Made by a program: the position numbers and the translations under genes
NCBI RefSeq assembly: GCF_013346665.1
Contig: NZ_JABVBB010000017.1
Coordinates: forward strand, 1-64,000
From: Sulfitobacter maritimus
Lineage (GTDB): Bacteria; Pseudomonadota; Alphaproteobacteria; Rhodobacterales; Rhodobacteraceae
Reading direction: 5' to 3'
Length of the DNA stretch: 64,000 bases
The notes under the pieces: generated by a model
Told to the model about the DNA's origin: nothing
What the model saw: only the letters and a program-made list of their open reading frames with translations
Databases searched by the model: none
Shown here: positions 16,396 to 24,539 of the stretch, one piece after another
Layout: each line of letters begins with the position of its first letter
How positions within the stretch are numbered: the stretch's first letter is position 1

Positions 16396-17485
16396 GGCAC
16401 ATTCTAAACTGGGTTGCGACAAATCCCCTATCTTGCTGGAAAGCAAGGAGAACGGACATGGCCCACACAGAGTTAGGATTGCGTGAAAGACGCGCGATTG
16501 AAGACATGTTGAACGCGAAGATGTCAGTGGACAAGATTGCAGCTGAGATTGGGAGACATCGTTCGACCGTGTTTCGCGAGATCAAGCGAAACAGATACAT
16601 TGATAATGAGCTCCCCAATCTTAGCGGTTACTACGGTGTGACTGCACAGAGGTCCGCCGTCGACCGGCGCGCGTGTCGACGCAAGCTGGTACGGTTTATT
16701 GAATTGCGAGATGCCGTGATCAAACAGCTCAAAGTTGGCTGGTCTCCGGAACAGATCGCGGGTCGACTTCAGTTGGACGGCCAGGAACTTCGTGTCAGCC
16801 ACGAGACAATCTATGCCTACATTTACGGACCCGATGGCCAGTCCGAAGAATTGGCGCGGTATCTACCGCATCGCCGTAAGAAGCGGCAACCAAGACGCAG
16901 GCGAACGCCTCGAGGCCTTGCTTTCCCACCAGATCGGTCGATTCACCAGCGGCCTGACTATGTTAAAACCCGCGAAACATTTGGTGAATGGGAAGGCGAC
17001 CTCATGATTTTTGAGAGAGCGCAGGGTAAAACCAATGTTGCTTCTCTGGTGGAACGCAAAACGCGCTTTGCCGTTCTGTTCCGCAACAACGACCGCAGTA
17101 CGACGCACCTGATGAACAAGCTGATGAGTGTGATGGAACCCCTGCCCCAGTCGGCGCGAAAATCGATCACCTTTGATCGAGGGATCGAATTCCGCGACTG
17201 GCGCAAGCTGAAGCCCGGTATCGGAACCGAGGCGTGGTTCTGCGATCCGCAGGCTCCGTGGCAAAAGGGTGCAGTCGAGAATCTGAATAAGCGCGCACGG
17301 CGGTATCTACCACGCGATGCACCCGTGGCCGCGCTCTCAAATCGAGACATGAAATCGATTTGCGATCGCTTGAACGGCACGCCAAGAAAGTGCCTGGGCT
17401 GGCGCACGCCAACGGAAGCCTTCAGAGAAGAACTGATGAAAATGAGATAGAGGAACGCGTCGCAACGGGTCTTGAAATTCTACGG
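16396..17485 (+). mobile_element. IS30-family insertion sequence
   Basis: A full IS30-type transposase gene is flanked by related inverted ends: near 16401 ATTCTAAACTGGGTTGCGAC and, from about 17479 on the other strand, ATTTCAAGACCCGTTGCGAC. Both contain GTTGCGAC, which fixes the borders to within a few bases. No clear target duplication could be made out. It looks intact. A second, decayed IS30-like copy follows at once at 17548. Confidence 0.8.
16458..17450 (+). CDS. IS30-family transposase
   Basis: The 330-residue protein starts after GCAAGGAG. The N-terminal helix-turn-helix is LGLRERRAIEDML...VDKIAAEIGRHRSTVFREI (residues 7-42), as in IS30 transposases. The catalytic triad is D181 in GEWEGDLM, D240 in ITFDRGIEF and E274 in QKGAVENLNKRAR, with 33 residues between the last two. 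The C-terminal CLGWRTPTEAF motif is typical. Length is normal and there are no internal stops, so the enzyme is probably active. The element carries no cargo. Confidence 0.93.
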   Translation: MAHTELGLRERRAIEDMLNAKMSVDKIAAEIGRHRSTVFREIKRNRYIDNELPNLSGYYGVTAQRSAVDRRACRRKLVRFIELRDAVIKQLKVGWSPEQIAGRLQLDGQELRVSHETIYAYIYGPDGQSEELARYLPHRRKKRQPRRRRTPRGLAFPPDRSIHQRPDYVKTRETFGEWEGDLMIFERAQGKTNVASLVERKTRFAVLFRNNDRSTTHLMNKLMSVMEPLPQSARKSITFDRGIEFRDWRKLKPGIGTEAWFCDPQAPWQKGAVENLNKRARRYLPRDAPVAALSNRDMKSICDRLNGTPRKCLGWRTPTEAFREELMKMR

Positions 17486-17547
17486 GTGAATTCACGAACG
17501 AAGTGCAAATTCTGTACGAATACAGAGCGTTGCATGGAGTATGAAGA

Positions 17548-17850
17548 ATGGGAATCCACTACTGTCACCTGAAGCTGGTCGAACGTCGCAAGCTTGCAAA
17601 ATGGCTTGAAGCCGAAATGCCGATCGCGGATCGCTTGGATCGCGACCCTTCCACGATCTACAAAGACATCAAGCGGAACCGGTACACGGACGACGAACTG
17701 CCCAAGTTGAACGGCTACTACGCCTTAAACGCTCAAGGCATGTACGAGAAGCGCCGCGCCATCCATCGAACAATGATCGTTCTCCCTGAACTCAAGGCTG
17801 CCATTGAAGGACGCCTGAAAGCTGGCTGATCGCCCGAACAGATCGCGGGC
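17548..17850 (+). pseudogene. Second IS30 transposase, N-terminal relic
   Basis: The frame starts MGIHYCHLKLVERRKLAKWL and keeps the HTH (IADRLDRDPSTIYKDIKRNR) and the Gly-Tyr-Tyr segment. At 17827-17829 a TGA replaces the Trp codon of the usual GWSPEQIAG; the reading then continues as SPEQIAG for a few residues. It then breaks into ISNCY sequence. It diverges from the intact IS30 copy at 16458, so it is an older, different element. Confidence 0.75.
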
Positions 17851-17861
17851 CTTCCTGCACC

Positions 17862-18080
17862 CTGTTCGTTTTCATCGACGATGCCATCAGCACATCGATA
17901 CAGCTGCGGTTTGTCGATTCCGAGAGCACATTCAGCTACTTTGAAGCACTGGAGCTTTACTTGGGGCAACACGCTCGTCCGGTGGCGTTCTATTCTGACA
18001 AACACACGGTGTTCCGGGTTGCCAATCAACAACAGACCTTCGGTGTTGGCAGGGTCCGACTTGTTGAGCCATGCCGACAA
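17862..18080 (+). pseudogene. ISNCY-type transposase fragment
   Basis: The plus strand reads LFVFIDDAISTSIQLRFVDS, then YFEALELYLGQHARPVAFY and SDKHTVFRV. This is the catalytic core region of transposases classed as ISNCY, with the IDDA Asp and the YSDKH Asp visible. There is no start and the frame decays after FRVANQQQTFGVGR. It is a dead fragment joined directly to the IS30 relic. Confidence 0.65.
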
Positions 18081-18121
18081 TCTTATGTGCGCCTTACGGG
18101 CATCAATGCAGGTCGCTGGCA

Positions 18122-18223
18122 GAACGAAACCAGCCGGCCGCGCGCTACGGTCTCGCCGTCCCTGTCTACAACGCAGATCGAAATCTCTTTCAGCGGCACG
18201 TCCAAACCGCCATAGTATTCCAT
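18122..18223 (-). pseudogene. IS110-family transposase N-terminal fragment
   Basis: Reading minus strand from the ATG at 18223, after GGAGAACGACCT, the product is MEYYGGLDVPLKEISICVVD then RDGETVARGRLVS. This is the conserved start of IS110/IS1111 transposases, with the first catalytic Asp in GLDV. Homology stops after about 34 residues. Its ribosome binding site is preserved, so this is a 3'-truncated relic. Confidence 0.7.
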
Positions 18224-18300
18224 AGGTCGTTCTCCTCTACAGAATGGGCGTCTGCTTTACCGCTTTGCTTGCGCTGTTTTGAGGTCAATCATACTTTGGT

Positions 18301-19179
18301 TCAACAAAGCCCCGGCTCTTCTAAGATCGCTGATAATAGGTCATACACTCCGGCTGAAAATGCCTCATTACGGCGATAGAATGCCACGATATAGATTTCA
18401 GTGATGTCGCGTATTGGAAGCCAATGTAGGGTTTGATCGGCGGCTCCCCGCGCGGTCATCTCGTCAACGATGCCGATGCCACCACAATCACGCACCAAAG
18501 AACAAACGTCAGCACAGAAGGGCGTGGTGCAGGCAGGTTCGTAGTCAACATTGCAAACGCGAAAAGCGCTGCGGATGTGCGCTCCCATTGGAGACCAGTC
18601 GGGATCATAGCAGACCAGAGAAAATTTCGCGATTTCCTTACACATAAGTTCGCGCGCTCGTGCGAGGGGGTGATCGGTCCGCATCACTGCAACGAGAGAG
18701 GTCTTGCCTACTATGTGGGCTTTAAATTCTGCCTTTGGCGGGACTGCCATCTGCAAGCCGATATCCGCAACTTGATTTCGCAAATCTTCTTCCGGCGCAT
18801 GTATCAGCAGTTTAAGCGATTTCCTCCAGTCGCGGTAGCCGGCGCGCCTTAAGATGGGCCCTAGAAACCCGTCTACCAAAGCTGGTGTGACAGATAACAC
18901 AGGAGGTTTCGTTCGCTGGTTTCGTAGGGCTGGTAGACGTCCGCGTATTTTCGCATGAGCGTCAAATATGGGCTTGGAGAGGGCGTAAATTTCTTCAGCC
19001 TCTTTGGTGGGTGTAAGCCGTTTACCGTTTCGGTGAAACAAAACGACGCCTACTCTTTCTTCGAGGCGTTTAAGTTGGGCGCTTACACCTGGCTGCGAGA
19101 TACGCAATAGGTGCGCGGTTTCGGTCGTTGTACCGACGCGCATCAGCGTTCCTAAAAGTTGAATTTCGCGCAATTCCAT
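18301..19179 (-). CDS. LysR-family transcriptional regulator
   Basis: The 292-residue protein has the LysR N-terminal winged helix-turn-helix (TTTETAHLLRISQPGVSAQLKRLEE, given in part; residues 16-41) and a periplasmic-binding-protein-like effector domain from about 90 to 290. It is divergent from the beta-lactamase-fold gene at 19275 with 95 bp between the starts. LysR genes usually control their divergent neighbour. The arrangement recalls AmpR-AmpC, but the sequence here is not AmpR-specific as far as I can see. The target is therefore likely the hydrolase and the peptide-binding protein downstream of it. The effector ligand is unknown. Confidence 0.9.
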   Translation of the reverse strand: MELREIQLLGTLMRVGTTTETAHLLRISQPGVSAQLKRLEERVGVVLFHRNGKRLTPTKEAEEIYALSKPIFDAHAKIRGRLPALRNQRTKPPVLSVTPALVDGFLGPILRRAGYRDWRKSLKLLIHAPEEDLRNQVADIGLQMAVPPKAEFKAHIVGKTSLVAVMRTDHPLARARELMCKEIAKFSLVCYDPDWSPMGAHIRSAFRVCNVDYEPACTTPFCADVCSLVRDCGGIGIVDEMTARGAADQTLHWLPIRDITEIYIVAFYRRNEAFSAGVYDLLSAILEEPGLC

Positions 19180-19274
19180 ATATCAGCCCATTAATAAGAA
19201 GCCCTCTATTTATTATTATCCTTACAGGGTTACGCTGTCTAATATGATGTTCAAGCCAAGATCTGGTTTATCGA

Positions 19275-20222
19275 ATGCTCGCTATGGGTGCCAAAATGTT
19301 CTATACTTTCGACCCTTTATGGAGCGGCACCTGTGACAAGGCTGTTGCTCAAATTTTGGATCATCCCGGCGCATTCGGGCTGACGAAAGAAACCTTCGGG
19401 CTCGTCGCTCTGCGCGAAGATACAAAGCGACCAGCAGGATATGTACTGAATGGGAGCTGGCAGTGCTATCCGTGTAGCGTGGTAAAGGCTTTTCATCTTG
19501 TGCATGCGTTGCACCGCCTAGAAGAGGGGACGATTTGCGCCCCCGACGATTTAGATCAAGCAATCATCGATATGATCCGCTGGTCCTCTAATACCGCCAC
19601 AAACTACGTTATCGATTTTCTGACGGGTACCACTGGTGACACGGTGTTAGGCCAAGCAGAATTAGAGGCTTATAGGAGGAAACGACAGGGCCTCAACCGC
19701 TATTTCGCTGCGTTAGGCTGGCCAGAATGGGATGGATGCAATATCGCAATGAAGCTGAGCGGTGACACACGTTATGGACGCGAAGCGCAGTTGGCTGGCG
19801 CGAATGGAGAGAACCTGAACAGACTAACTCCGCTGGTCGGGGCCCGACTATTTTTTGACCTTTTCGCGGGCAATCTTCCCTTAAGCCGAGCAAGCGCTAA
19901 AAAAGCAAAACAGATATTACTGCGGGATCGAACAAGCTTAGACGCTGACAATCCATTATTCCAGGTTGCAGATTTCTTGGGGGGTGGGATGCCCAGTGAC
20001 GCGAAAATTTGGAGCAAAGCAGGCCATACGGGCTGGACCGGTGATCCGCGCACTTCGTATTTCCGGCATGATCTGATCCGCGTTGCTGTGCCAGATGCAA
20101 AGCCCATCATCCTATCTATGATGACCCAGGGTCCCCTGATGGCTGAATATGGTAACGAACTCTTCCCCCAAATAGGGCGCATTCTCTTGTCAAACCTTCT
20201 CGATGCTAGCGATGCGCACTGA
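19275..20222 (+). CDS. Serine beta-lactamase-fold hydrolase without signal peptide
   Basis: The 315-residue protein shows the penicillin-recognising enzyme motifs in order: SxxK as S68-V-V-K71 in PCSVVKAF, SxN as S104-S-N106 in RWSSNTATN, and a KTG-box variant K248-A-G250 in WSKAGHTGW. This resembles class A beta-lactamases. There is no signal peptide (start MLAMGAKMFYTF), so a cytoplasmic enzyme is suggested. It may be an amide or peptide hydrolase and need not give antibiotic resistance. It is divergent from a LysR gene and is followed after 42 bp by a peptide-binding protein gene, suggesting hydrolysis of an imported peptide-like substrate. The choice among M1, M4 and M8 is open because no strong ribosome binding site is seen. 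Confidence 0.75.
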   Translation: MLAMGAKMFYTFDPLWSGTCDKAVAQILDHPGAFGLTKETFGLVALREDTKRPAGYVLNGSWQCYPCSVVKAFHLVHALHRLEEGTICAPDDLDQAIIDMIRWSSNTATNYVIDFLTGTTGDTVLGQAELEAYRRKRQGLNRYFAALGWPEWDGCNIAMKLSGDTRYGREAQLAGANGENLNRLTPLVGARLFFDLFAGNLPLSRASAKKAKQILLRDRTSLDADNPLFQVADFLGGGMPSDAKIWSKAGHTGWTGDPRTSYFRHDLIRVAVPDAKPIILSMMTQGPLMAEYGNELFPQIGRILLSNLLDASDAH

Positions 20223-20264
20223 GTTAGCGCCGCGCTCTACACCTCACAAAATAGGAGAGACCCA

Positions 20265-21857
20265 ATGCCACTAAAAAGATATCTCAGCTCAGCCGCGTTT
20301 ATAGCCGCATTTGCGACGTCCCCGCTGGCCGCTAAATCGCTGGTATTCTGTTCGGACGCTTCCCCTGAAGGGTTCGACCCGGCGCTATATACCTCGATCA
20401 CGACCTTCGATGCTTCATCTCGGACCATTTTCAACCGTATTGTGGAATTTGAAACAGGCACTACTAATGTTGTGCCCGGCCTCGCGGAAAGCTGGGAAGT
20501 GTCTGACGACAAGCTGGAATATACGTTTCACCTGCGCAAAGGAGTGAAATTTCATTCCAATTCGAGCTTCACGCCAACCCGTGATTTCAATGCGGATGAT
20601 ATTCTCTTCAGTTTCAACCGTCAGCGTCTAGCAGATCATCCCTATCATAGCGTAGCTGAGAGCAACTGGAGCTACTTCGAAGCCATGGGGATGAGCGAAC
20701 GGATCGCCGATATCATTAAGGTGGACGATTATACCGTTAAGCTGGTTCTCAATCGCCCCGAGGCACCGATGATGTCGAACCTTGCAATGGATTTTGCGTC
20801 GATCCAGTCTAAAGAATATGCTGACCAGATGCTCGCGGCCGGCACGCCGGAGAAACTGAACCAGGCGCCGATCGGGACGGGACCGTTTGTTTTTGTGAAC
20901 TATCAGAAAGATGCGGTCATTCGGTACGAGGCCAACCCAGATTATTGGGAAGGCGCCTCTCCGCTAGACACGCTGATCTTCGCCATCACGCCCGACGCTT
21001 CCGTACGCTATCAGCGATTGAAAGCAGGTGAGTGTCAAATTATGCCTTATCCCAATCCTGCTGATATTCAGGCTATGCAGGATGATCCTGAGATAAAGGT
21101 TCTGACGCAGGAAGGCCTAAATGTCGGATATCTCGCTTATAATACATTGATGAAGCCCTTCGACGACCCGCGGGTACGCAAGGCGCTCAACATGGCAGTA
21201 GACAAAGCCGCGATTGTCGATGTTGTCTATCAAAGGTCCGGCCAAATCGCGAAAAATCCGCTTCCGCCGACGATCTGGTCCTATAATGATGCCGTTACAG
21301 ACGAGCCTTATGATCCGGAAGCCGCCAAAGCGCTTTTGAAAGCTGCTGGTGTCGAAGATTTGACAATGAAGCTCTGGGCTATGCCTGTTTCGCGTGCGTA
21401 TAACCCGAATGCGCGGCGCATGGCTGAAATGATGCAGTCTGACTTTGAAAAGGTTGGCGTTACCGCAGAAATCATTTCCTACGAATGGGGGGAGTATCTT
21501 AGTCGGTCAAAATCAAAAGACCGGGACGGCGCAGCTCTTCTTGGGTGGATAGGCGATAATGGCGATCCGGATAACTTTCTGTCAGTTTTGCTGGGTTGCG
21601 ATGCAGTCGGTGGCTCGAATGCTGCAAATTGGTGCTTTGAGCCCTACGACGAGCTGATCCAAAAAGCCAAAACAACTTCCGATAAGGCAGAGCGTACAAG
21701 GCTTTATAAGGAGGCCCAGATCATTGCAAAAGAGCAGGCTCCCATGTTGAATATTGCCCATTCGGTAGACTTCATGCCAATGTCACAGAAAGTAGATGGA
21801 TATAAGATCCATCCGATGGGCACACATATTTTCTACGGCGTCGACATTCAGGATTAA
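20265..21857 (+). CDS. ABC transporter substrate-binding protein, family 5 (peptide type)
   Basis: The 530-residue protein starts after ATAGGAGAGACCC. It has a Sec signal peptide (MPLKRYLSSAAFIAAFATSP, cleavage likely after LAA near residue 23) and the DppA/OppA-type SBP_bac_5 fold, with VPGLAESWEVSDDKLEYTF and GTGPFVF segments. It would bind oligopeptides or similar compounds in the periplasm. No permease or ATPase follows: the next gene is convergent. It is therefore an orphan binding protein that would have to share a transporter, possibly the complete one at 27409-32944. It is probably co-transcribed with the hydrolase gene at 19275. Confidence 0.9.
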   Translation: MPLKRYLSSAAFIAAFATSPLAAKSLVFCSDASPEGFDPALYTSITTFDASSRTIFNRIVEFETGTTNVVPGLAESWEVSDDKLEYTFHLRKGVKFHSNSSFTPTRDFNADDILFSFNRQRLADHPYHSVAESNWSYFEAMGMSERIADIIKVDDYTVKLVLNRPEAPMMSNLAMDFASIQSKEYADQMLAAGTPEKLNQAPIGTGPFVFVNYQKDAVIRYEANPDYWEGASPLDTLIFAITPDASVRYQRLKAGECQIMPYPNPADIQAMQDDPEIKVLTQEGLNVGYLAYNTLMKPFDDPRVRKALNMAVDKAAIVDVVYQRSGQIAKNPLPPTIWSYNDAVTDEPYDPEAAKALLKAAGVEDLTMKLWAMPVSRAYNPNARRMAEMMQSDFEKVGVTAEIISYEWGEYLSRSKSKDRDGAALLGWIGDNGDPDNFLSVLLGCDAVGGSNAANWCFEPYDELIQKAKTTSDKAERTRLYKEAQIIAKEQAPMLNIAHSVDFMPMSQKVDGYKIHPMGTHIFYGVDIQD

Positions 21858-21961
21858 GCAACTTGGGCGGTGCCGCATTTTGGTGCCGCCCGCCACAAGG
21901 CAAGATACCACGCGACTTTCAAAGCCGCGTGGGAATGATCATCAGCACAAATGATTGGTTA

Positions 21962-22894
21962 TTATTCTACGCTGTCATAAATACTTGTCTTAGGCTTTGA
22001 GCCCTTGCAAACCATCCCGCGATACATTCCCTGGGAGTTGAACGGCATTGCAATATTACCTGCCGCATCCACCGCGATGATCCCACCTGAACCGTCGTTG
22101 TCGGCGAGATCCTGCATCACCACATGATCGGCAGCAGTGGCAAGGTCTTCGCCCGCGTGTCGCATCCGCGCTGCGATTTCTCCGGCCGCGTTCCAGCGGA
22201 TGAATATCTCTCCGTGCCCCGTCCCAGAGACCGCGCAGGTTGCGTTATCCGCAAAGGTGCCCGCTCCGATCATCGGCGTGTCGCCCACGCGGCCTGGCGC
22301 CTTGGCGGTCATCCCTCCGGTCGAGGTGGCGGCGGCGATATTGCCGTCCTCATCCCGCGCCACCGCGCCAACGGTGCCATGGCGGCGCGCCGGGTCGTCA
22401 GACACCTCGCCACGTGCGCGCATCTCCAGCGTCTCCTGAAGCGCGTCCCAGCGGGACTGGGTGAAAAAATAGTCCCGGTCGCCAAACTCGAGCTCTGCCT
22501 GCCGCGCGACCTCAAGCGCATTGGGGCCGATAAGGGTAACATGCTCGGTCTGATCCATCACTGCGCGGGCCAGTTTCACCGGGTTCTTCGGCCCGAATAC
22601 GCCAGCGACGGAACCCGCACGACGGTCTTTGCCATCCATCACGGCAGCGTCCATCTCTTGTTTGCCCTCAGAGGTATAAACTGCCCCGCGCCCTGCGTTG
22701 AACAAGGGCTCATCCTCCAAGGCGCAGACCGAAGCGATCACCGCGTCCAAGGCACTGCCCCCGTTGCGCAGCACTCCCTCGCCCGCTTCGAGCGCGCGGG
22801 CGAGGCCAGCGTGATAGGCGGCCTCTTTCGCGGGCGTCATGTTCTCTTTCAAAATGGTTCCGGCACCGCCGTGGATAGCAAGGGAATAGGTCAT
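21962..22894 (-). CDS. Isoaspartyl peptidase / L-asparaginase (Ntn-hydrolase, type 2)
   Basis: I chose the ATG of MTYSLAIHGGAG at 22894, preceded by AAAGGA. The 310-residue protein belongs to the plant-type asparaginase/isoaspartyl aminopeptidase family: the N-terminal HGGAG motif and the autocleavage site HGTVGAVA with T174 as the future N-terminal nucleophile. Such enzymes self-cleave into two chains and hydrolyse beta-aspartyl dipeptides and asparagine. The start overlaps the stop of the deacetylase gene (ATGA, 22891-22894). It is the last gene of a six-gene coupled operon. In that setting it probably cleaves an amide or isopeptide bond in a pathway intermediate. Confidence 0.9.
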   Translation of the reverse strand: MTYSLAIHGGAGTILKENMTPAKEAAYHAGLARALEAGEGVLRNGGSALDAVIASVCALEDEPLFNAGRGAVYTSEGKQEMDAAVMDGKDRRAGSVAGVFGPKNPVKLARAVMDQTEHVTLIGPNALEVARQAELEFGDRDYFFTQSRWDALQETLEMRARGEVSDDPARRHGTVGAVARDEDGNIAAATSTGGMTAKAPGRVGDTPMIGAGTFADNATCAVSGTGHGEIFIRWNAAGEIAARMRHAGEDLATAADHVVMQDLADNDGSGGIIAVDAAGNIAMPFNSQGMYRGMVCKGSKPKTSIYDSVE

Positions 22895-23790
22895 TTTGGT
22901 CCTTTCAGTCCGGCCTGCTCGGCGCAATAGGCCGCGATTTCGGCATGAGTGGCGATCCAGCAGTCGCCTTTGGATTTGATGTGGTCGATCAGCTCGTCGA
23001 GGATGAAGATGCGCGAGCGGTAGCCGGTGATATGCGGGTGCATGGTCAGCAAGAACAGCGCGCCTTCGTCGTAGGCCCCGTCGAATTCGCGGCGGAAGAT
23101 GTCGAGCACATCAGTAGGCGGCGTATAGGGCCGCTGCGCGCCGAAACGGTTCATCATGAAATAGACGGCATCATCGCGGATCCATTCGACGGGCAGTTCG
23201 ACGATCCCGGTCGGTTCGCCTTTTTCTATGATCTCATAGGGGTCATCGTCCGAGAACAGTGAACTGTCGTACAAGAGCCCCATCTCGCGGGCGATCGACA
23301 GGGTGCTGGGGCTGTAATCCCAAGACGGGGTGCGCATGCCGACAGGGCGGGCGCCGGTGATCTTTTCCAGCGTGTCAGCAGAGCGTAGCATCAAGTCGCG
23401 TTCTGCCGCGCCCGAGACCTGTGTGTTACGTTCGTGAATCCAGCCGTGCAGGCCGATCTCATGTCCCTCGCCGGCGAGGCTACGCTGCTCTTCGGGGTGT
23501 AGGAGAGCGGAGACGGCGGGCACAAAAAAACTGGCCTTCACCCCGTGCTGGTCAAGCACCTTGCGAATGCGCGGAATGCCTCGACGGGCGCCATATTCGC
23601 CCCAGCCGAGGCGGGCGATGCTTTCGCCGCCGTCGCGCAACTCATTAGTTTCATGGTCACTGTCAAAGCTCAGCGCCACGGCACAGCGCGCGCCGCCGGG
23701 CCAGGTTTGGGGCAGAAGATTCTGCCCCGCGCGCACTTGTTCGACCAGCCCGCGCCAATGCGCTTCGTCCCATTCATGCGGCTCGCTCAT
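22891..23790 (-). CDS. Polysaccharide deacetylase-family amidohydrolase (PuuE-like)
   Basis: The start at 23790 (MSEPHEWDEAHW) overlaps the SDR stop by ATGA, so the longer open frame upstream is not used. The 299-residue protein has NodB-fold metal-binding residues: D43 and D45 in LSFDSDHE and H115/H119 in GLHGWIHE. It contains the family's GMRTPSWDYS and LLTMHPH segments. Members of this branch (PuuE allantoinases, cyclic imide hydrolases) act on cyclic amides and not on sugars. It has no signal peptide, so it is cytoplasmic. With creatininase and isoaspartyl peptidase alongside, ring opening of a cyclic amide or deacylation of an amide seems more likely than work on polysaccharide. The exact substrate is unknown. 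Confidence 0.85.
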   Translation of the reverse strand: MSEPHEWDEAHWRGLVEQVRAGQNLLPQTWPGGARCAVALSFDSDHETNELRDGGESIARLGWGEYGARRGIPRIRKVLDQHGVKASFFVPAVSALLHPEEQRSLAGEGHEIGLHGWIHERNTQVSGAAERDLMLRSADTLEKITGARPVGMRTPSWDYSPSTLSIAREMGLLYDSSLFSDDDPYEIIEKGEPTGIVELPVEWIRDDAVYFMMNRFGAQRPYTPPTDVLDIFRREFDGAYDEGALFLLTMHPHITGYRSRIFILDELIDHIKSKGDCWIATHAEIAAYCAEQAGLKGPK

Positions 23791-24539
23791 ACGTGACCTC
23801 CATCGACGGATAGAATTTGTCCAGTGATCCAACCCGCACGGTCGGAACAGAGGAATGTGACCGCGTCCGCGATATCCTGCGCACGTCCCAATCGGCGCAT
23901 ATGGATGCCGCCAATGATCTGCTTTTGCCGCTCTGTTCCAAAGGCGTCCCACTGCTTTTCAGTCGAAGGGTTCGACAGAACGAAGCCGGGAGCGACGGAA
24001 TTGACGGTGATCCCCTGCGGCCCCAGTTCCAGCGCCAGTTGTTTGGTGAGACCGACGAGCGCGTGTTTGGCAGCTGCATAGGCCTGGATACCCGTAAGGC
24101 TAGGCCGCAAACCCGCGCCGGAAGAGATTGTTACAATCCGCCCACTGCCCGCTTGTTTCATCGCCGGGGCAAATCCTTGGGCGCACCATATAGCAGCATC
24201 GACGTTGGCCTGAAAAATGGCGTGCCAATCGGCTTCACTAATTTCTTCGAGCGGGCGGCCTACCTGACCACGAACGCCGCCGGCAGAGGTGATCAGCCCA
24301 TCAACGCGCCCATGGTGTTCAGTGATCTCGCGACAAAGGGCCAAAGTTTGGGCCCGGTCGCCCAAATCGCCCTGATGCAGCGTGACGCCTTCTGCCTCGA
24401 GCGGGGCGAGCCCGGCTGCGTCGATGTCCATCGCTGCCACAGTAGCACCTGCGGCGTGCAGCTCAGTCAGGATCGCTGCACCGATGCCCTGAGCAGCACC
24501 GGTGACGACAAAGACCTTACCTGTCAGATCAATCTTCAT
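23787..24539 (-). CDS. Short-chain dehydrogenase/reductase
   Basis: The 250-residue protein is a classical SDR: TGAAQGIG nucleotide-binding motif at residues 13-20, NxxG-type region SAGG near 85-88, catalytic S139/S140, Y154 and K158 in YAAAK, and C-terminal ILSVDGGHV. It oxidises or reduces a hydroxyl/keto group using NAD(P)H. It overlaps by ATGA both the PanE-like gene upstream (24536-24539) and the deacetylase downstream (23787-23790). In this operon it would act on the carbon skeleton after amide cleavage. The substrate cannot be read from the sequence. Confidence 0.92.
   Translation of the reverse strand: MKIDLTGKVFVVTGAAQGIGAAILTELHAAGATVAAMDIDAAGLAPLEAEGVTLHQGDLGDRAQTLALCREITEHHGRVDGLITSAGGVRGQVGRPLEEISEADWHAIFQANVDAAIWCAQGFAPAMKQAGSGRIVTISSGAGLRPSLTGIQAYAAAKHALVGLTKQLALELGPQGITVNSVAPGFVLSNPSTEKQWDAFGTERQKQIIGGIHMRRLGRAQDIADAVTFLCSDRAGWITGQILSVDGGHV

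Noticed and set aside
19275..20222. Antibiotic-resistance beta-lactamase
   Set aside because: The motifs fit the fold, but there is no signal peptide, the third box is KAG and the context is peptide uptake, so resistance is not claimed.
22891..23790. Chitin or peptidoglycan deacetylase
   Set aside because: No export signal and an operon full of amidohydrolases; the PuuE-like branch fits better.
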